Shown piece after piece: positions 16,616-27,200 of a DNA stretch of 33,463 nucleotides. The notes beneath the pieces are model-generated. The model was not told where the DNA came from, searched no databases, and worked only from the letters and a program-made list of their open reading frames with translations. Location: the NCBI GenBank assembly GCA_028066055.1, contig JALCBY010000022.1:1-33463 (forward strand), given 5' to 3'. The stretch is from Hyphomicrobiaceae bacterium. GTDB lineage: Bacteria > Pseudomonadota > Alphaproteobacteria > Rhizobiales > Methyloligellaceae. Each line of letters begins with the position of its first letter. The stretch's first letter is position 1. Position numbers and translations under genes: made by a program.

Positions 16616-17321
16616 AATTTGCAAGCTCCGGCACACAGGCGCGGCTAACGTGAACTCCGGGCAGGCGAATTCGCCCAGCCCAAGCCTTGCGTCCATGTGC
16701 GATGTTCTCAAGGGCCCCATTCGACCTTCCCGAACGTGCCGGGTATCGGCGCTCACTCAGCGCATCGCCAAAATACGCCGCGACGAAAGACGTCGGGCGG
16801 GGCACCGCGAGTGCAGAAGGTATGTTGGAGCCGGTTACTGTCATATTCCTCGGCCAGCCGGGGCTGGCTTGTTGTTTTGCCGCAGATACGGCCTCAAGAC
16901 ATGCAAGGTCATGCGTAGACGCGCCTTGCATCGTTAAACGCGCTCCCACCTTCGATACCTTGAAGAGAAAGGGCGGGTGCGTGAAACTCTCCGTTACAAG
17001 ATGTATTTGGATTTACATGCCTCACGGTAACCATGTGGAGGTTCTTGGAGGCACTTTCAATCCTGGAACATCTTGGTTGCGCCCGATTCCGACCGTAAAG
17101 ACACACATGTCCACCCGGTTGGCATCGTGCGGAAACTCCTTGTACGGGGAGATTGCGGGACTTGGCAAGAGGCGAGCGCATCGGCTGCCGGTCAATTCAC
17201 AGTATTGAATTAACGGTTTGTCTTTAGCATGTTGACGAAAGGAGAGGGGCGGGCGATTCGGTGGCGCGGCAGCGGCCAACCCCGTTCAGATCGAACCTCG
17301 GCGGATCACGAACAGGGCCAT
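16616..17321. other. Divergent intergenic region with structured rne leader
   Basis: About 700 bases without a convincing gene. Several inverted repeats lie on the rne side: a palindrome GGCGAATTCGCC (16664-16675), GCGCT/AGCGC (16749-16763), a perfect 7-bp stem GCCAGCC/GGCTGGC (16853-16868), and 8-bp arms ATGCAAGG/CCTTGCAT (16901-16931). They suggest a folded rne 5' leader, where RNase E is known to autoregulate in E. coli; extension to this organism is inference. Towards amiC, a strong ribosome-site-like AAAGGAGAGG (17238-17247) is not followed by a usable in-frame start. The 173-codon plus-strand ORF here has no family features. Confidence 0.4.
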
Positions 17322-18599
17322 ATGTTTGTTGGCGCACCAGATGGACGATTGACCACTTGCCGATCGATCACGTTTTCGATCGCAGTTCTTGCGGGTGTTC
17401 TCCTTCTTTTCGCAGGTATGGGTGCGCCTGACGCATTTGCCTCCGAGCCGGTCGCGAAAGACGCGCGTCTCGGCGGTGACGCCAACCGTACGCGTTTCGT
17501 GACGGTGCTTTCGAAGAATGTGAAGTTCGGGATTCGAACCCTCGCCAATCCCTATCGCGTCATCATCGACATGTCTGACGTGAAGCTGAATTTTCCTGCG
17601 GGGCGCGGCAAGAAAGGGCGCGGGCTGGTTACCGGCTACAGGTATGGTCGCGTCGAACCCTACGGTGTGCGAATCATCCTCGATGTAAAGTCGCCGGTTC
17701 TGGTCGACAAGGCATCTATCTGGCCGGCATCCAACGGACAGCCGCCGAGATTGGTTGTGGAACTGGTCAAGACTGATCGCCGGACATTCATGTCGAAGCA
17801 GGCCGCACAGAGGAAGAAACGCGCCGCAGCCCGACCAAAGAACCGATCCAAGGCCCCGGCGATACCCACGCCCACACGACGAAAATCCGCGAGCGCAAAG
17901 AGGGTCATTGTGATTGATCCGGGACACGGAGGCATCGATCCCGGGGCCGTCGCAAAGTCCGGCCTGAAGGAGAAAGAGGTGGTCCTCGCCTTTTCAAAGA
18001 CTTTGAAGAAAAAACTTGAAGATTCAGGACGTTACAAGGTTCTTCTGACCCGATCTCAGGACAGCTACATATCTCTGCGCAAGAGAGTGGAGTTCGGTCG
18101 TCAGAAAGGTGCCGATCTCTTCATATCCGTCCACGCGGACGCGATTCCGGGCCGCAACGCGAAAAAGGTGACGGGGGCCGGCGTGTATACCCTGTCCGAA
18201 GATGCGTCTGACGAGGAAGCCAAGGCGCTTGCGGCAAAGGAGAACCGGTCGGACATTATTGCCGGCATCGAGCTGCCGCCGGAATCGAACGATGTGACCA
18301 ACATCCTCATCGATCTGGCGCAGCGAGAGACGAAAAATCTCTCGATCAGTTTCGCTGATACGTTGCTGAGCGGCATTTCCGGCAAGACGACGGTCCGGAA
18401 GAAGGCGCGGAGATTCGCCGGCTTCGTCGTGCTCAAGGCTCCCGACGTCCCCTCCGTCCTGCTGGAACTCGGCTTCATTACCAACCCGAGCGACGCACGG
18501 CGGCTCACATCTTCGGCATGGCGCGCCAAGGTAGCGACGGCGGTGGCAAACGCGGTGGATACGTATTTTGCAAGGCAAATGGCGCGGAAGCCGTTCTAG
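17322..18599 (+). CDS. amiC: N-acetylmuramoyl-L-alanine amidase, AMIN plus Amidase_3 domains
   Basis: Cleaves the amide bond between N-acetylmuramic acid and the stem peptide, for septal peptidoglycan splitting in the periplasm. The product has 425 residues from ATG 17322. Residues 14-42 form a signal peptide ending near AFA. An AMIN domain follows (about 55-150: RFVTVLSKNVKFGIRTL, VRIILDVKSPV), then a basic linker (155-195). The Amidase_3 domain contains zinc ligands H202 (DPGHGG), E217 (LKEKEV) and H271 (ISVHAD), and catalytic E382 (LLELGFITN). The frame reaches back to 17229, but that extension has no ribosome site and no signal peptide, so 17322 is preferred. It heads the amiC-mrcA-prfB series. 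The symbol follows common usage for this architecture. Confidence 0.93.
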   Translation: MFVGAPDGRLTTCRSITFSIAVLAGVLLLFAGMGAPDAFASEPVAKDARLGGDANRTRFVTVLSKNVKFGIRTLANPYRVIIDMSDVKLNFPAGRGKKGRGLVTGYRYGRVEPYGVRIILDVKSPVLVDKASIWPASNGQPPRLVVELVKTDRRTFMSKQAAQRKKRAAARPKNRSKAPAIPTPTRRKSASAKRVIVIDPGHGGIDPGAVAKSGLKEKEVVLAFSKTLKKKLEDSGRYKVLLTRSQDSYISLRKRVEFGRQKGADLFISVHADAIPGRNAKKVTGAGVYTLSEDASDEEAKALAAKENRSDIIAGIELPPESNDVTNILIDLAQRETKNLSISFADTLLSGISGKTTVRKKARRFAGFVVLKAPDVPSVLLELGFITNPSDARRLTSSAWRAKVATAVANAVDTYFARQMARKPF

Positions 18600-18797
18600 T
18601 ATATTGATTTTAATGGATTAAATTGATTGTTGCAAGGTTCGGTAACAACTTGTGGACGCGCCCGTGCAGAATCGATTTCTCGCCATAATCCTTACTAGGG
18701 TTGCCATTAAAGTACTGGCGCAATAGGAAGTGGTTACTTAGCGTACGAGACGGCCTGAACCCGTCTGTTTTGAGACAGCGAGACAACACGGACGCTC

Positions 18798-21290
18798 ATG
18801 GACATTACCGCCCCGATAAAGCCGCCGGAGGAAAAACCGCGCCGGCGCCGTCGCAACCCGGTTCTTCGTTTGATCGGATACCTGTTTGCCGTCGGCATGA
18901 TTCTGTTCGTCGCAGCATCTGCGGCGGTTGCGTTTCTGCTATGGCACGTGTCGAAAGACCTGCCGGACTATGAGGTGCTCGCCAAATACGAGCCGCCGGT
19001 GATGACACGGATACATGCCAGTGACGGCAGCCTTATTGCGGAGTATGCAACCGAGCGGCGGATCTACGTTCCGATCAACGCAATCCCCGAGAAGCTCATC
19101 CAGGCTTTCATGGCGGCGGAAGACAAAAACTTCTTCCAGCATGGCGGCATCGATTTCCAGGGCATCGCCCGCGCCGCACTGACCAATCTCAACAATCTGA
19201 AAAGCGGCCGCAGGCTGGTCGGCGCATCGACCATCACCCAGCAGGTTGCAAAGAACTTCCTGCTCACGAGCGACGTAACCTTCGAACGCAAGATCAAGGA
19301 AGCCATTCTGGCGATTCGTATCGAAAGGGCGTTCACCAAGGAGCAGATTCTGGAGCTCTACCTGAACGAGATTTTCTTCGGGCTGAAATCCTATGGTGTC
19401 GCGGCGGCGGGCCTTAACTACTGGGGCAAGGCGCTTAACGAGTTGAACCTCTCTGACGTCGCTTATCTCGCCGCCTTGCCGAAGGCGCCGAACAACTATC
19501 ATCCCTTCCGCCATACCAAGCGCGCGCTTGCCCGGCGCAACTGGGTCATCGATCGCATGGTCGAGAACGGCTATGTCACGCAGGAAGAAGCCGAGGCTGC
19601 CAAGGCCCAGCCGCTGAACGTGAACCCGCGGCCTCTCGGCGCACACATCTTCGCGGCCGAGTTCTTTGCCGAGGAAGTGCGCCGTGAGCTGGAAAACACC
19701 TATGGCCGGGACAGGCTTTATGGCGGTGGTCTTTCGGTCCGCGCCACTCTTGATCCCGTATTGCAGCGCGAAGCCCGCAAGGCGCTGGTTGACGGGCTGG
19801 TGGCCTATGACCGGCGGCACGGTTGGCGTGGTCCGGTGCAGACAATCGATCCGGCTGGCGACTGGGGCGTTACGCTGGGTAAGATTAAGGTTCCGAGCGA
19901 TATCGGCGACTGGCGGCTGTCTGTGGTCCTGAAGTCGGAGAATGGTCAGGTGACGGTCGGGTTGCGACCGAACAAACTGTCGTCCGGCAAGCTCGAGGAA
20001 GCCCGCGAGGGCGGGATAATCACCTATGACAACCTCAAATGGATTCGCCCAAGGAGCAAGAAGGCGCCCTTGAAGGTAGGCGATGTGGTGTATGTCGCGC
20101 CGGCCGTCGACAAGGAAGGTAAGGCCATCACCGGGCAATGGCAGCTCATGCAGGTGCCTGCTGTCGAGGGTGCGCTGGTTGCTATGGACCCGCATACGGG
20201 TCGTGTTCTGGCCATTGCCGGCGGGTTCAGCTTCGATTCGAGCGAATTCGACCGCGCAACCCAGGCACAGAGGCAACCCGGTTCGTCTTTCAAGCCGATC
20301 GTCTACGCGGCGGCTCTCGACAACGGCTATACGCCCGCGAGCGTCGTGCTGGACGCGCCCTTCTGTCTGGAGGCCGCTCGCGGCCGTCCGAGGTGGTGCC
20401 CGGAAAACTACTCCAAGAAGTTTTACGGACCCTCCACATTGCGACGGGGAATTGAGAGTTCGCGCAATCTGATGACGGTGCGCCTTGCCCAGGATCTCGG
20501 CATGCCGCTTGTCGCGGAGTATGCGCGGCGTTTCGGTGTCTACGACAACCTGTTGCCGGTTCTGCCTATGGCACTCGGCGCTGGTGAGACAACGCTCATG
20601 AAAATGATCACGGCCTATTCTGTGTTCGCGAACGGTGGAAAGAAAGTCACCGCGACGCTGATCGACAGGATCCAGGACCGTTACGGGCGGACGATCTGGC
20701 GCCACGATACGCGCGACTGCCATGATTGCAGGACCCGCAGCTGGGACGGTCAGGAAGAGCCGGTGCTCACCGATGACCGCAATCATATCATCGATCCGCA
20801 CACGGCCTACCAGATCACATCCATGATGGAAGGCGTGGTGCAACGCGGAACAGCGCAGAAAATCAAGGCGGTTGGCAAGCCGATGGCCGGTAAGACCGGC
20901 ACGACCAACGACTACAAGGATGCCTGGTTTGTGGGCTTCGGTCCGGACCTCGCCGTCGGTGTCTTTATCGGATTCGACCAGCCGCGAAGGATGGGCAGGG
21001 ACGCCACCGGTGGGGGCGTGGCGGCACCCGTGTTCCGGGATTTCATGATCGAAGCGACAAAGGGTCAGCCCGCGATCCCGTTCCGTATTCCGCCGGGTTT
21101 GCAACTTGTCCAGATCAGCCGTTCCACCGGTTTCCGTGCGCCGGCCAGCGATCCAAGGGCCATACTCGAGGCGTTCAAGCCGGGAACGGAACCGCCGCGC
21201 TTCGTGCGCGCACCGGCACCTCCACCACAGCCGCGGGGCGGCGGCGGAGGTGGCTGGTTTACGCGGCCGTCTGCGGGCGGACTTTACTAG
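18798..21290 (+). CDS. mrcA: Penicillin-binding protein 1A (bifunctional transglycosylase/transpeptidase)
   Basis: Polymerises and cross-links peptidoglycan at the outer face of the inner membrane. The 830-residue protein has a basic cytoplasmic N-terminus (KPRRRRRN) and one membrane segment (about 24-49). The GT51 domain shows catalytic E108 in AAEDKNFFQHGG, GASTITQQVAKNF, and RKIKEAILAIRIER. The transpeptidase shows S496-x-x-K499 (PGSSFK), the SRN block (GIESSRNLMT), and K699-T-G-T702 (AGKTGTTNDYKDAWF). An extra segment between the two domains (about 340-450) is typical of class A PBP1A. The C-terminus is Pro/Gly-rich. It lies 198 bp after the amidase gene. Confidence 0.97.
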   Translation: MDITAPIKPPEEKPRRRRRNPVLRLIGYLFAVGMILFVAASAAVAFLLWHVSKDLPDYEVLAKYEPPVMTRIHASDGSLIAEYATERRIYVPINAIPEKLIQAFMAAEDKNFFQHGGIDFQGIARAALTNLNNLKSGRRLVGASTITQQVAKNFLLTSDVTFERKIKEAILAIRIERAFTKEQILELYLNEIFFGLKSYGVAAAGLNYWGKALNELNLSDVAYLAALPKAPNNYHPFRHTKRALARRNWVIDRMVENGYVTQEEAEAAKAQPLNVNPRPLGAHIFAAEFFAEEVRRELENTYGRDRLYGGGLSVRATLDPVLQREARKALVDGLVAYDRRHGWRGPVQTIDPAGDWGVTLGKIKVPSDIGDWRLSVVLKSENGQVTVGLRPNKLSSGKLEEAREGGIITYDNLKWIRPRSKKAPLKVGDVVYVAPAVDKEGKAITGQWQLMQVPAVEGALVAMDPHTGRVLAIAGGFSFDSSEFDRATQAQRQPGSSFKPIVYAAALDNGYTPASVVLDAPFCLEAARGRPRWCPENYSKKFYGPSTLRRGIESSRNLMTVRLAQDLGMPLVAEYARRFGVYDNLLPVLPMALGAGETTLMKMITAYSVFANGGKKVTATLIDRIQDRYGRTIWRHDTRDCHDCRTRSWDGQEEPVLTDDRNHIIDPHTAYQITSMMEGVVQRGTAQKIKAVGKPMAGKTGTTNDYKDAWFVGFGPDLAVGVFIGFDQPRRMGRDATGGGVAAPVFRDFMIEATKGQPAIPFRIPPGLQLVQISRSTGFRAPASDPRAILEAFKPGTEPPRFVRAPAPPPQPRGGGGGGWFTRPSAGGLY

Positions 21291-21393
21291 TTCCGCCAGC
21301 TTCTCTGATAGAATGGTGCCGTCCTCGAACGTCGGCATGCGTTTCGTTCCAAACGCTCCTTCAGTATGGAAAACAAGACGCACAGGTGCAGTC

Positions 21394-22525
21394 ATGCGTG
21401 CTGAAACTCAGGCAATCGTCGATCAGATAAAGCAGTCGTTGGATCTGCTGAGGAGGCATCTTTGACCCTGATCGGGCGCGCGGTCAGCTTGCGGAACTGA
21501 ATCGCAAGGCGGAGGATCCGAACTTCTGGAACGATCCCGATGAAGCGCAAAAGATCATGCGGCAGCGGCAGGGGCTCGAGGGCGCGTTGTCCGGGTTTGA
21601 CCGGCTTGCACAGGAACTCGAAGACAATGTTGAGCTGATTGAACTCGGCGAGTCCGAAGACGATGCGGAAGTGGTTGCCGAGGCCGAGAAGACTCTGGCG
21701 AAACTTCATAAGGAAGCCCAGAAGAAGGAAGTTGAGACGCTGCTGTCCGGCGAGGCGGACGCGAACGACTGCTACCTCGAGATTCATGCAGGGGCCGGCG
21801 GGACCGAAAGCCAGGACTGGGCGCAGATGCTCATGCGCATGTATATGCGCTGGGCCGAAGGCCGTGGCTACAAATGCACGCTGATCGGCTCGAGTCCGGG
21901 CGAAGAGGCGGGTGTGAAGTCGGCAACTTTGCTGGTTGAGGGGCACAACGCCTATGGCTGGACTAAGACCGAATCCGGCGTACACCGGCTTGTCCGGATA
22001 TCGCCGTTCGATTCGAACGCGCGCCGGCATACGAGCTTTGCGTCGGCTTGGGTGTATCCGGTTATCGATCAATCCATCGAGATCGAAATCGAGGACAAGG
22101 ACGTGCGGATCGATACCTACCGGGCGAGCGGCGCTGGCGGCCAGCACGTCAACACCACTGACAGCGCTGTGCGAATCACCCATCTGCCAACGGGTATCGT
22201 TGTGCAGTGTCAGAACGAGCGTTCGCAGCATAAAAACCGGGCGACCGCCTGGGACATGTTACGTGCACGGTTGTATGAGGCGGAGCTTCAGCGACAGGAG
22301 GAAGAAGCCCAGGCCCAGGCCGCCGCGAAGACGGAAATCGGATGGGGTCATCAAATCCGCTCTTACGTCTTGCAGCCTTATCAGATGGTGAAGGACCTGC
22401 GCACCGGCGTTGAGAGTTCCAGCCCGAACGCCGTTCTTGACGGCGATATCGATGCTTTCATCGAAGCCGCGCTGGCACAACGCGTTCACGGTGGCGACGG
22501 GGGCGCGGTTCAAGACCTGGAATAA
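21394..22525 (+). CDS. prfB: Peptide chain release factor 2, made by programmed +1 frameshift
   Basis: Terminates translation at UGA and UAA. The first segment runs from ATG 21394 ([20 protein letters not shown]) for 23 codons to an in-frame TGA at 21463-21465. A +1 shift at CTT then enters the frame that continues [20 protein letters not shown] to the stop at 22523-22525, giving 376 residues. The tripeptide anticodon is S203-P-F205 and the catalytic loop G248-G-Q250 (SGAGGQHVN), both within two residues of the E. coli positions. A conceptual start at 21557 would lose the N-terminal domain and is not correct. It lies 103 bp after mrcA and converges on the bactofilin gene. Confidence 0.97.
21451..21466 (+). 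promoter_or_regulatory. prfB programmed +1 frameshift site
   Basis: The sequence AGGAGG-CAT-CTT-TGA-C matches the known RF2 recoding site: an internal Shine-Dalgarno three bases before the slippery CTT, then UGA followed by C. Low RF2 lets the ribosome slip at the UGA and make more RF2. The spacing is the same as in E. coli. Confidence 0.95.
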
Positions 22526-22612
22526 GCCAGCCGTCCAGACTTTCGACCCTGCGCATACTCAGGATCCGGCCACCACGCCGGCATCATCCTCCGACCGTGG
22601 GGTGTCCGACTT

Positions 22613-23215
22613 CTATTCCGCAGCCCGCGTCGGCTTTTGGGAGTTGTCGCTGCCGCTCTTGTCGGAATGCGCGTCCGTCGAACGGGTCTCGGAACCGGTA
22701 TCGGAGCGGGACCTGTCCTTGTCCTTGTTCTTCGCGGCAAGCTTCATATCCGCGAGCGGCTCTTCCGACCTGCGGGACTTGCCCTCGAAATATGCGCCCT
22801 GTTCGATCGCCAGAGACTGGTGAAACACGTCGCCTTCGACGTGGGAATTCGACTGCAGCGTCACCCGGTGTCCGCGGACCGAACCGATCACGCGCCCGCG
22901 CACAATGACATCGTCGGCCCCGAGATTCCCTTCCACCAGCGCCCTGTCGCCAATCACGAGCGAGGCGCAACGCACATCGCCCTTGATCTCTCCTTCGAGC
23001 TGTACTTCGCCCTTCGAGATGACATTACCTTCCACGGTAAGGTCCTCACCGATGATTGATGGGGCGACCTGGCTTGTGCCCTTAAGGGGCGTTGTAAGCT
23101 TCAGTGGTGCTGCGGACGAGGTGTCTGCAGGAAGCGCCTCGGCAGGTTTTTCCGGTTCGGCTCGTTCCAAAGGCGCCGGTTTTTCATCCTCGCGATCCGG
23201 TTTTCTTGTGAACAT
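22613..23215 (-). CDS. Bactofilin (polymer-forming cytoskeletal protein)
   Basis: Bactofilins form nucleotide-free filaments at the inner membrane and organise cell-wall enzymes. The 200-residue protein has a charged, Pro-rich N-terminal tail (1-50), a bactofilin core (about 53-140) with the right-handed beta-helix pattern (SIIGEDLTVEGNVISKGEVQ, GEIKGDVRCASLVIG, GNLGADDVIVRGRVIGSVRG, NSHVEGDVFHQSLAI), and a low-complexity Lys/Ser/Asp tail (155-200). I chose ATG 23215 because GGAGGAAAAG lies just upstream; the frame extends to 23260 without a ribosome site. Many relatives are paired with an M23 peptidase gene; none is present here. Its start is 260 bp downstream of bcp on the same strand, and that gap shows nothing I can name. 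Confidence 0.9.
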   Translation of the reverse strand: MFTRKPDREDEKPAPLERAEPEKPAEALPADTSSAAPLKLTTPLKGTSQVAPSIIGEDLTVEGNVISKGEVQLEGEIKGDVRCASLVIGDRALVEGNLGADDVIVRGRVIGSVRGHRVTLQSNSHVEGDVFHQSLAIEQGAYFEGKSRRSEEPLADMKLAAKNKDKDRSRSDTGSETRSTDAHSDKSGSDNSQKPTRAAE

Positions 23216-23475
23216 CCAACTTTTCCTCCAGCCGGCGGTATTAAGGACCGCAACGTCCATCGGGCTTCGGATGCTGCATCACCGCTCACATGCAACAACC
23301 AGACGAACAGGCCCGCACCGCTAGCCACGCGAACACAAATGCTTACTGGCGCTGGTAACAAACTCCCCAATCCGCCCCTAACCGCGCATCCTGAGAATAG
23401 CCAGTTGGCTCTTCGTTGTCATGGGGTTTCTGGATTGTGAGTAGCGGATGCGCAGGCCGTTTTTCCCATATGGCA

Positions 23476-23946
23476 TCAATCGCCGGTAAGGGATTGAACG
23501 GACTGCAGAACTGCCTCTGCATGACCGGGCACTTTGACCTTTCGCCACACCTTGGACAGCGTTCCGTCCTTATCGACGAGGAAGGTTGATCGCTCGACTC
23601 CCATATACTTGCGGCCATACATGCTCTTGCTCACCCAAACGCCATAGGCCTGCGCAGTGGTTTTTTCGGTGTCGGCAGCCAGTTCAACGGTCAGGTTGTG
23701 CTTGGCCTTGAACTTCTGATGGCTTTTGACATCATCCGGCGAGATACCGATGACCCGGACGCCGAGTTTGGCGAACTCTGAGGCCAACCCGGTGAATGCG
23801 ATAGCCTCCTTGGTGCAGCCGCTTGTGTCATCCTTCGGATAGAAATATACGACTACGGGCGCGCCTTTCAGGTCGCTGAGCCGGATCGTGCCATCGTCGT
23901 CACTTTCCAGTTCGAAGTCCGGTGCCTTATCTCCTTCATCAACCAT
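23476..23946 (-). CDS. bcp: Bcp-type thioredoxin-dependent peroxiredoxin
   Basis: Reduces hydrogen peroxide and organic hydroperoxides in the cytoplasm. The 156-residue protein has the AhpC/TSA fold with the peroxidatic site in YFYPKDDTSGC44TKEA. The resolving cysteine five residues later in E. coli Bcp is missing, and C44 is the only cysteine in the protein, so it should act as a 1-Cys enzyme. Other family blocks are VIGISPDDVKSHQKF and GVERSTFLVDKDG. It is transcribed divergently from the DUF3971 gene; the 285 bp between them hold no recognisable feature. Confidence 0.94.
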   Translation of the reverse strand: MVDEGDKAPDFELESDDDGTIRLSDLKGAPVVVYFYPKDDTSGCTKEAIAFTGLASEFAKLGVRVIGISPDDVKSHQKFKAKHNLTVELAADTEKTTAQAYGVWVSKSMYGRKYMGVERSTFLVDKDGTLSKVWRKVKVPGHAEAVLQSVQSLTGD

Positions 23947-24231
23947 GTGAATTCTGCCTTCCTTTTGTCGATATTTGGCGCTACGCGGGTTGGTACTTCT
24001 GACCTGCCATAGCCATTGCGTTTTGAAGTAATAGGATTAGAGAGACAGGTCGTAAAGTTCATACTCGTGTGGCATCGACATGTGCGAAAAATGAGCGGCA
24101 ATCGGGGCGCTCTCGTGCTGTCGGGACGGCGCAACCAAGTCCGCGCGAGTGGAGAAGCTTTGCGACTGGCGGCGGGAACGCAGTGGCTTGGTCGCGCCGT
24201 GAACAAACAGACGTTCCGGATGTGATGGAAT

Positions 24232-27200
24232 ATGGCGCGTGATCTGATCAAACTGACCAAGAAGGGACGGGCGCTCGTCGAGCTGCACGCGCAGAAGGGG
24301 CGCGATCTCGTTCGCCATATCCCGGAACCGGTCCAGGTTGGGTTGAGCCATCTGTCCCGGCGCTCGCTGGTTCTGACACTCGAGATCTTTGCCGGGCTGT
24401 TTGTTGTCGGGTCGGTGGTCCTGGCGCTGGCGTATGGTCGTCTCAATCAGGGGCCGATGTCCCTGTCGTCCCTTGTTCCGGTTATGGAAGAGGCCATCAA
24501 CCGCGAAATGGCGGATCTGGAAGTCAAGATCGACGATGCCATTATTCAGCGAGCCAAAGACGGGCCTGGCGTCAATTTCCGGTTACGCAACATCCGCCTC
24601 ATCGACAAGCAGGGCGCCGTGGTCGCGCAGGCGCCTTTGGCGGCGATCGGATTGAGCGGACGGGCCTTGCTGTCCGGCCGAATTGCCCCGGGCAGCGTGG
24701 ATTTCATTGGTCCCCGTCTGCTGCTGTTTCATACCGACGAAGGCGGCCTTTCGCTTTCATTCTCCCGGGCCGAGCCGGACAGGGCGGGGCAGGGTTTCGG
24801 GAGCGCCGACAGCGGCGCGCAAACACCAATGGTCAGTGGGTCTCGGGATGCCCCGGCGATGGTGAAACCCGGTATGCCGATTGTCGGTTCCGCCAAGGAG
24901 ATCAACATAACGCGGACCGTGGCGGCGGCATTCGATCAGGCGCGCAAACGAAAAACGGCGAGTTCGTTTCTCACGCGGTTTGGTGTTCGCAATGCGGTCG
25001 TAGCGTTTGATCGTGATGGCGCTCAGAGCTTCTGGCAGGTGCCGGATTTCGCAATTGATCTCGATCACGGGAAGAAGCACAGCATCATTATGGGGCAGGG
25101 CGAGATCACATCCGCGAGCGGGCCCTGGACGTTCAATTTCCGAACTGAACAATCATCGAGGAAGCAACGGCTGACGTTTTCGGCGTTGATCGAGGATCTC
25201 GTGCCGTCGGGTATTGCGGCAAACTTTCCCGGGTTCAGCTTCCTGGAATCTCTCAACCTTCCCGTTTCCGCGAATACCAGTATCGAGCTTTCGACATCCG
25301 GTGATCTGCTCGGTGCGGAAGCAAAGCTCAATGTGGCTCCCGGCCAGATCGTTATGCCGTGGGACCGCAAGCGTCCTATGCAGATCGACAAGGGCGAACT
25401 GCATGTCCGCTACGATGCGGAAAAGAATGTTATCCAGATCTATCCGTCCAAACTCAGCTGGGGCGACAGCTACGCAACCCTTTCAGGCAGCGTCAGCGCG
25501 GTTGCCAACAAGGACGGAAAAACGGTCTGGGCGTTCGATCTGAAGGCTGACGATGCCGTTTTGAGCGCCACGGAATTCGGACTTGGACCGGCAAGCGTCA
25601 AGAGTTGGCTTGCGCGCGGCACTTACGATCGTGGCGCAGGCCGGACAATCCTGGAAAAGTTCGTGCTTCAAATGGATGAGGGATCCATCACTTTCGCCGG
25701 TTCTCTGCTTGATGCGCCGGGCTCCCCGGAAATCAAACTTGCAGGAAACGTTGGCGCGATGCCGCTTACGACCCTGAAACAGATTTGGCCGAAGTTTCTT
25801 GCCGGCGGCGCTCGTGAATGGGTCGGCGAAAGGGTTACGGCGGGGCACGTCTCTGGCGGTTCTTTTGAGATCGATCTCAACGCCGGAGAGTTGGCAAAGA
25901 TCGAACAGGGCGGCGATATCGCCGATGCGGCAGTGTTGCTCGACCTTGCGGCGACCGGCCTGGAAATTCACTACATCCCGAAAATGCCCCCGGTCCAGAC
26001 AAGCGATGCGACATTGAGAATCCGCGGCCGCCGGATGGAAATGGACGTGCCGGACGGCTGGGTGGTGCTTCCGACCGGCCGGAAAGTGTCATTGGGCGCT
26101 GGCAGTTTCACGATCGACGATCTGCGTCCGGATCCGCAAAAGGGAGAAGTCAGGTTTACCTCGAAGGGGGCTGCCGAAGCGGTTCTGGAACTGCTGGATC
26201 ACGATCCGCTGGGCTACGTGAAGGAGGCCGGCCTGAAGACGGGTGATATTGGGGGAATCACAACCGGCAGTTTCAAGATTCAGATGCCCCTGATCAAGGA
26301 TCTGGAGTTCGAGCATATTACGCTGCAGGGGCAGGCGAACCTGAACAGCGCGGTCGCAGAAGGCGTCTTCGGAGGCAAGAAGGTGAGCGATGGAGCAATC
26401 AGCTTCAACGTTTCAGAGAAAGCGATCGAAGCGCGCGGCGAGATGCGGGTAAACGGCGTTCCTGCCGTCCTGACCTGGCAGCGCTTCTTCGATGCATCTC
26501 CCGAAAGGCAGCCCGAGCTTCGCGTCAGCGCGGTTCTCGATGAGGATGGCCGGGAGAAACTGGGGCTCGACATAAATCACATGCTGCGCGGGCCGGTTCC
26601 GACTGTCGTATCCATCGAGCAGGCTCCGTCGAAGCCCGACAGACCCAAAAAAGTTCAGCTTCAGGCCGATCTGAGGAATGCGGAGCTTGTTCTCGCCAAT
26701 GTCGGATGGAGCAAGCCGCGCGGCAAGGCCGCCGTGCTGAGCTTCGAGTTCGGGAAGGGGATCGAGGGCAACAAGGAGCTTCAGAATTTTCGGATTGTTG
26801 GCGACGACATTGCGATCGACGGCTGGATTTCGCTGGGCGCCGATGAAAAACCGAACGCATTTTTCTTCCCCGACTTTTCGTTCAACGTGATCACCCACCT
26901 GGAGGTCAAGGGCCGGCTCCGCGAGGATAAGGTCTGGGAAGTGCATGCCAACGGCCCGACGTATGACGGCCGTCAGTTCTTCCGCTCGCTGTTTTCAGCA
27001 GGTCAACTTTCGGAGGATCCGCAAGCTGGCGTGAGCAAGTTCGGTCTCGATCTGAAGGCCCGGATCGGCACGATCGTCGGCTTTTTTGACACGACCGCGA
27101 AGGACGTTTCCATAGACCTGGCGAAACGTAACGGTCGTCTCGTCAAACTGCAGACAAGGGGACAGCTCAACGGGACCTCTCCGATTGCAGTTCAGATGGT

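Noticed and set aside
16687-17208. 173-codon plus-strand ORF between rne and amiC
   Set aside because: No family features, and it lies over inverted repeats of the rne leader.
18939-21395. 818-codon minus-strand ORF opposite mrcA
   Set aside because: Striking in length, but PBP1A motifs are intact on the plus strand; the antisense translation is Arg/His-rich without any domain, as expected of a codon-bias shadow.
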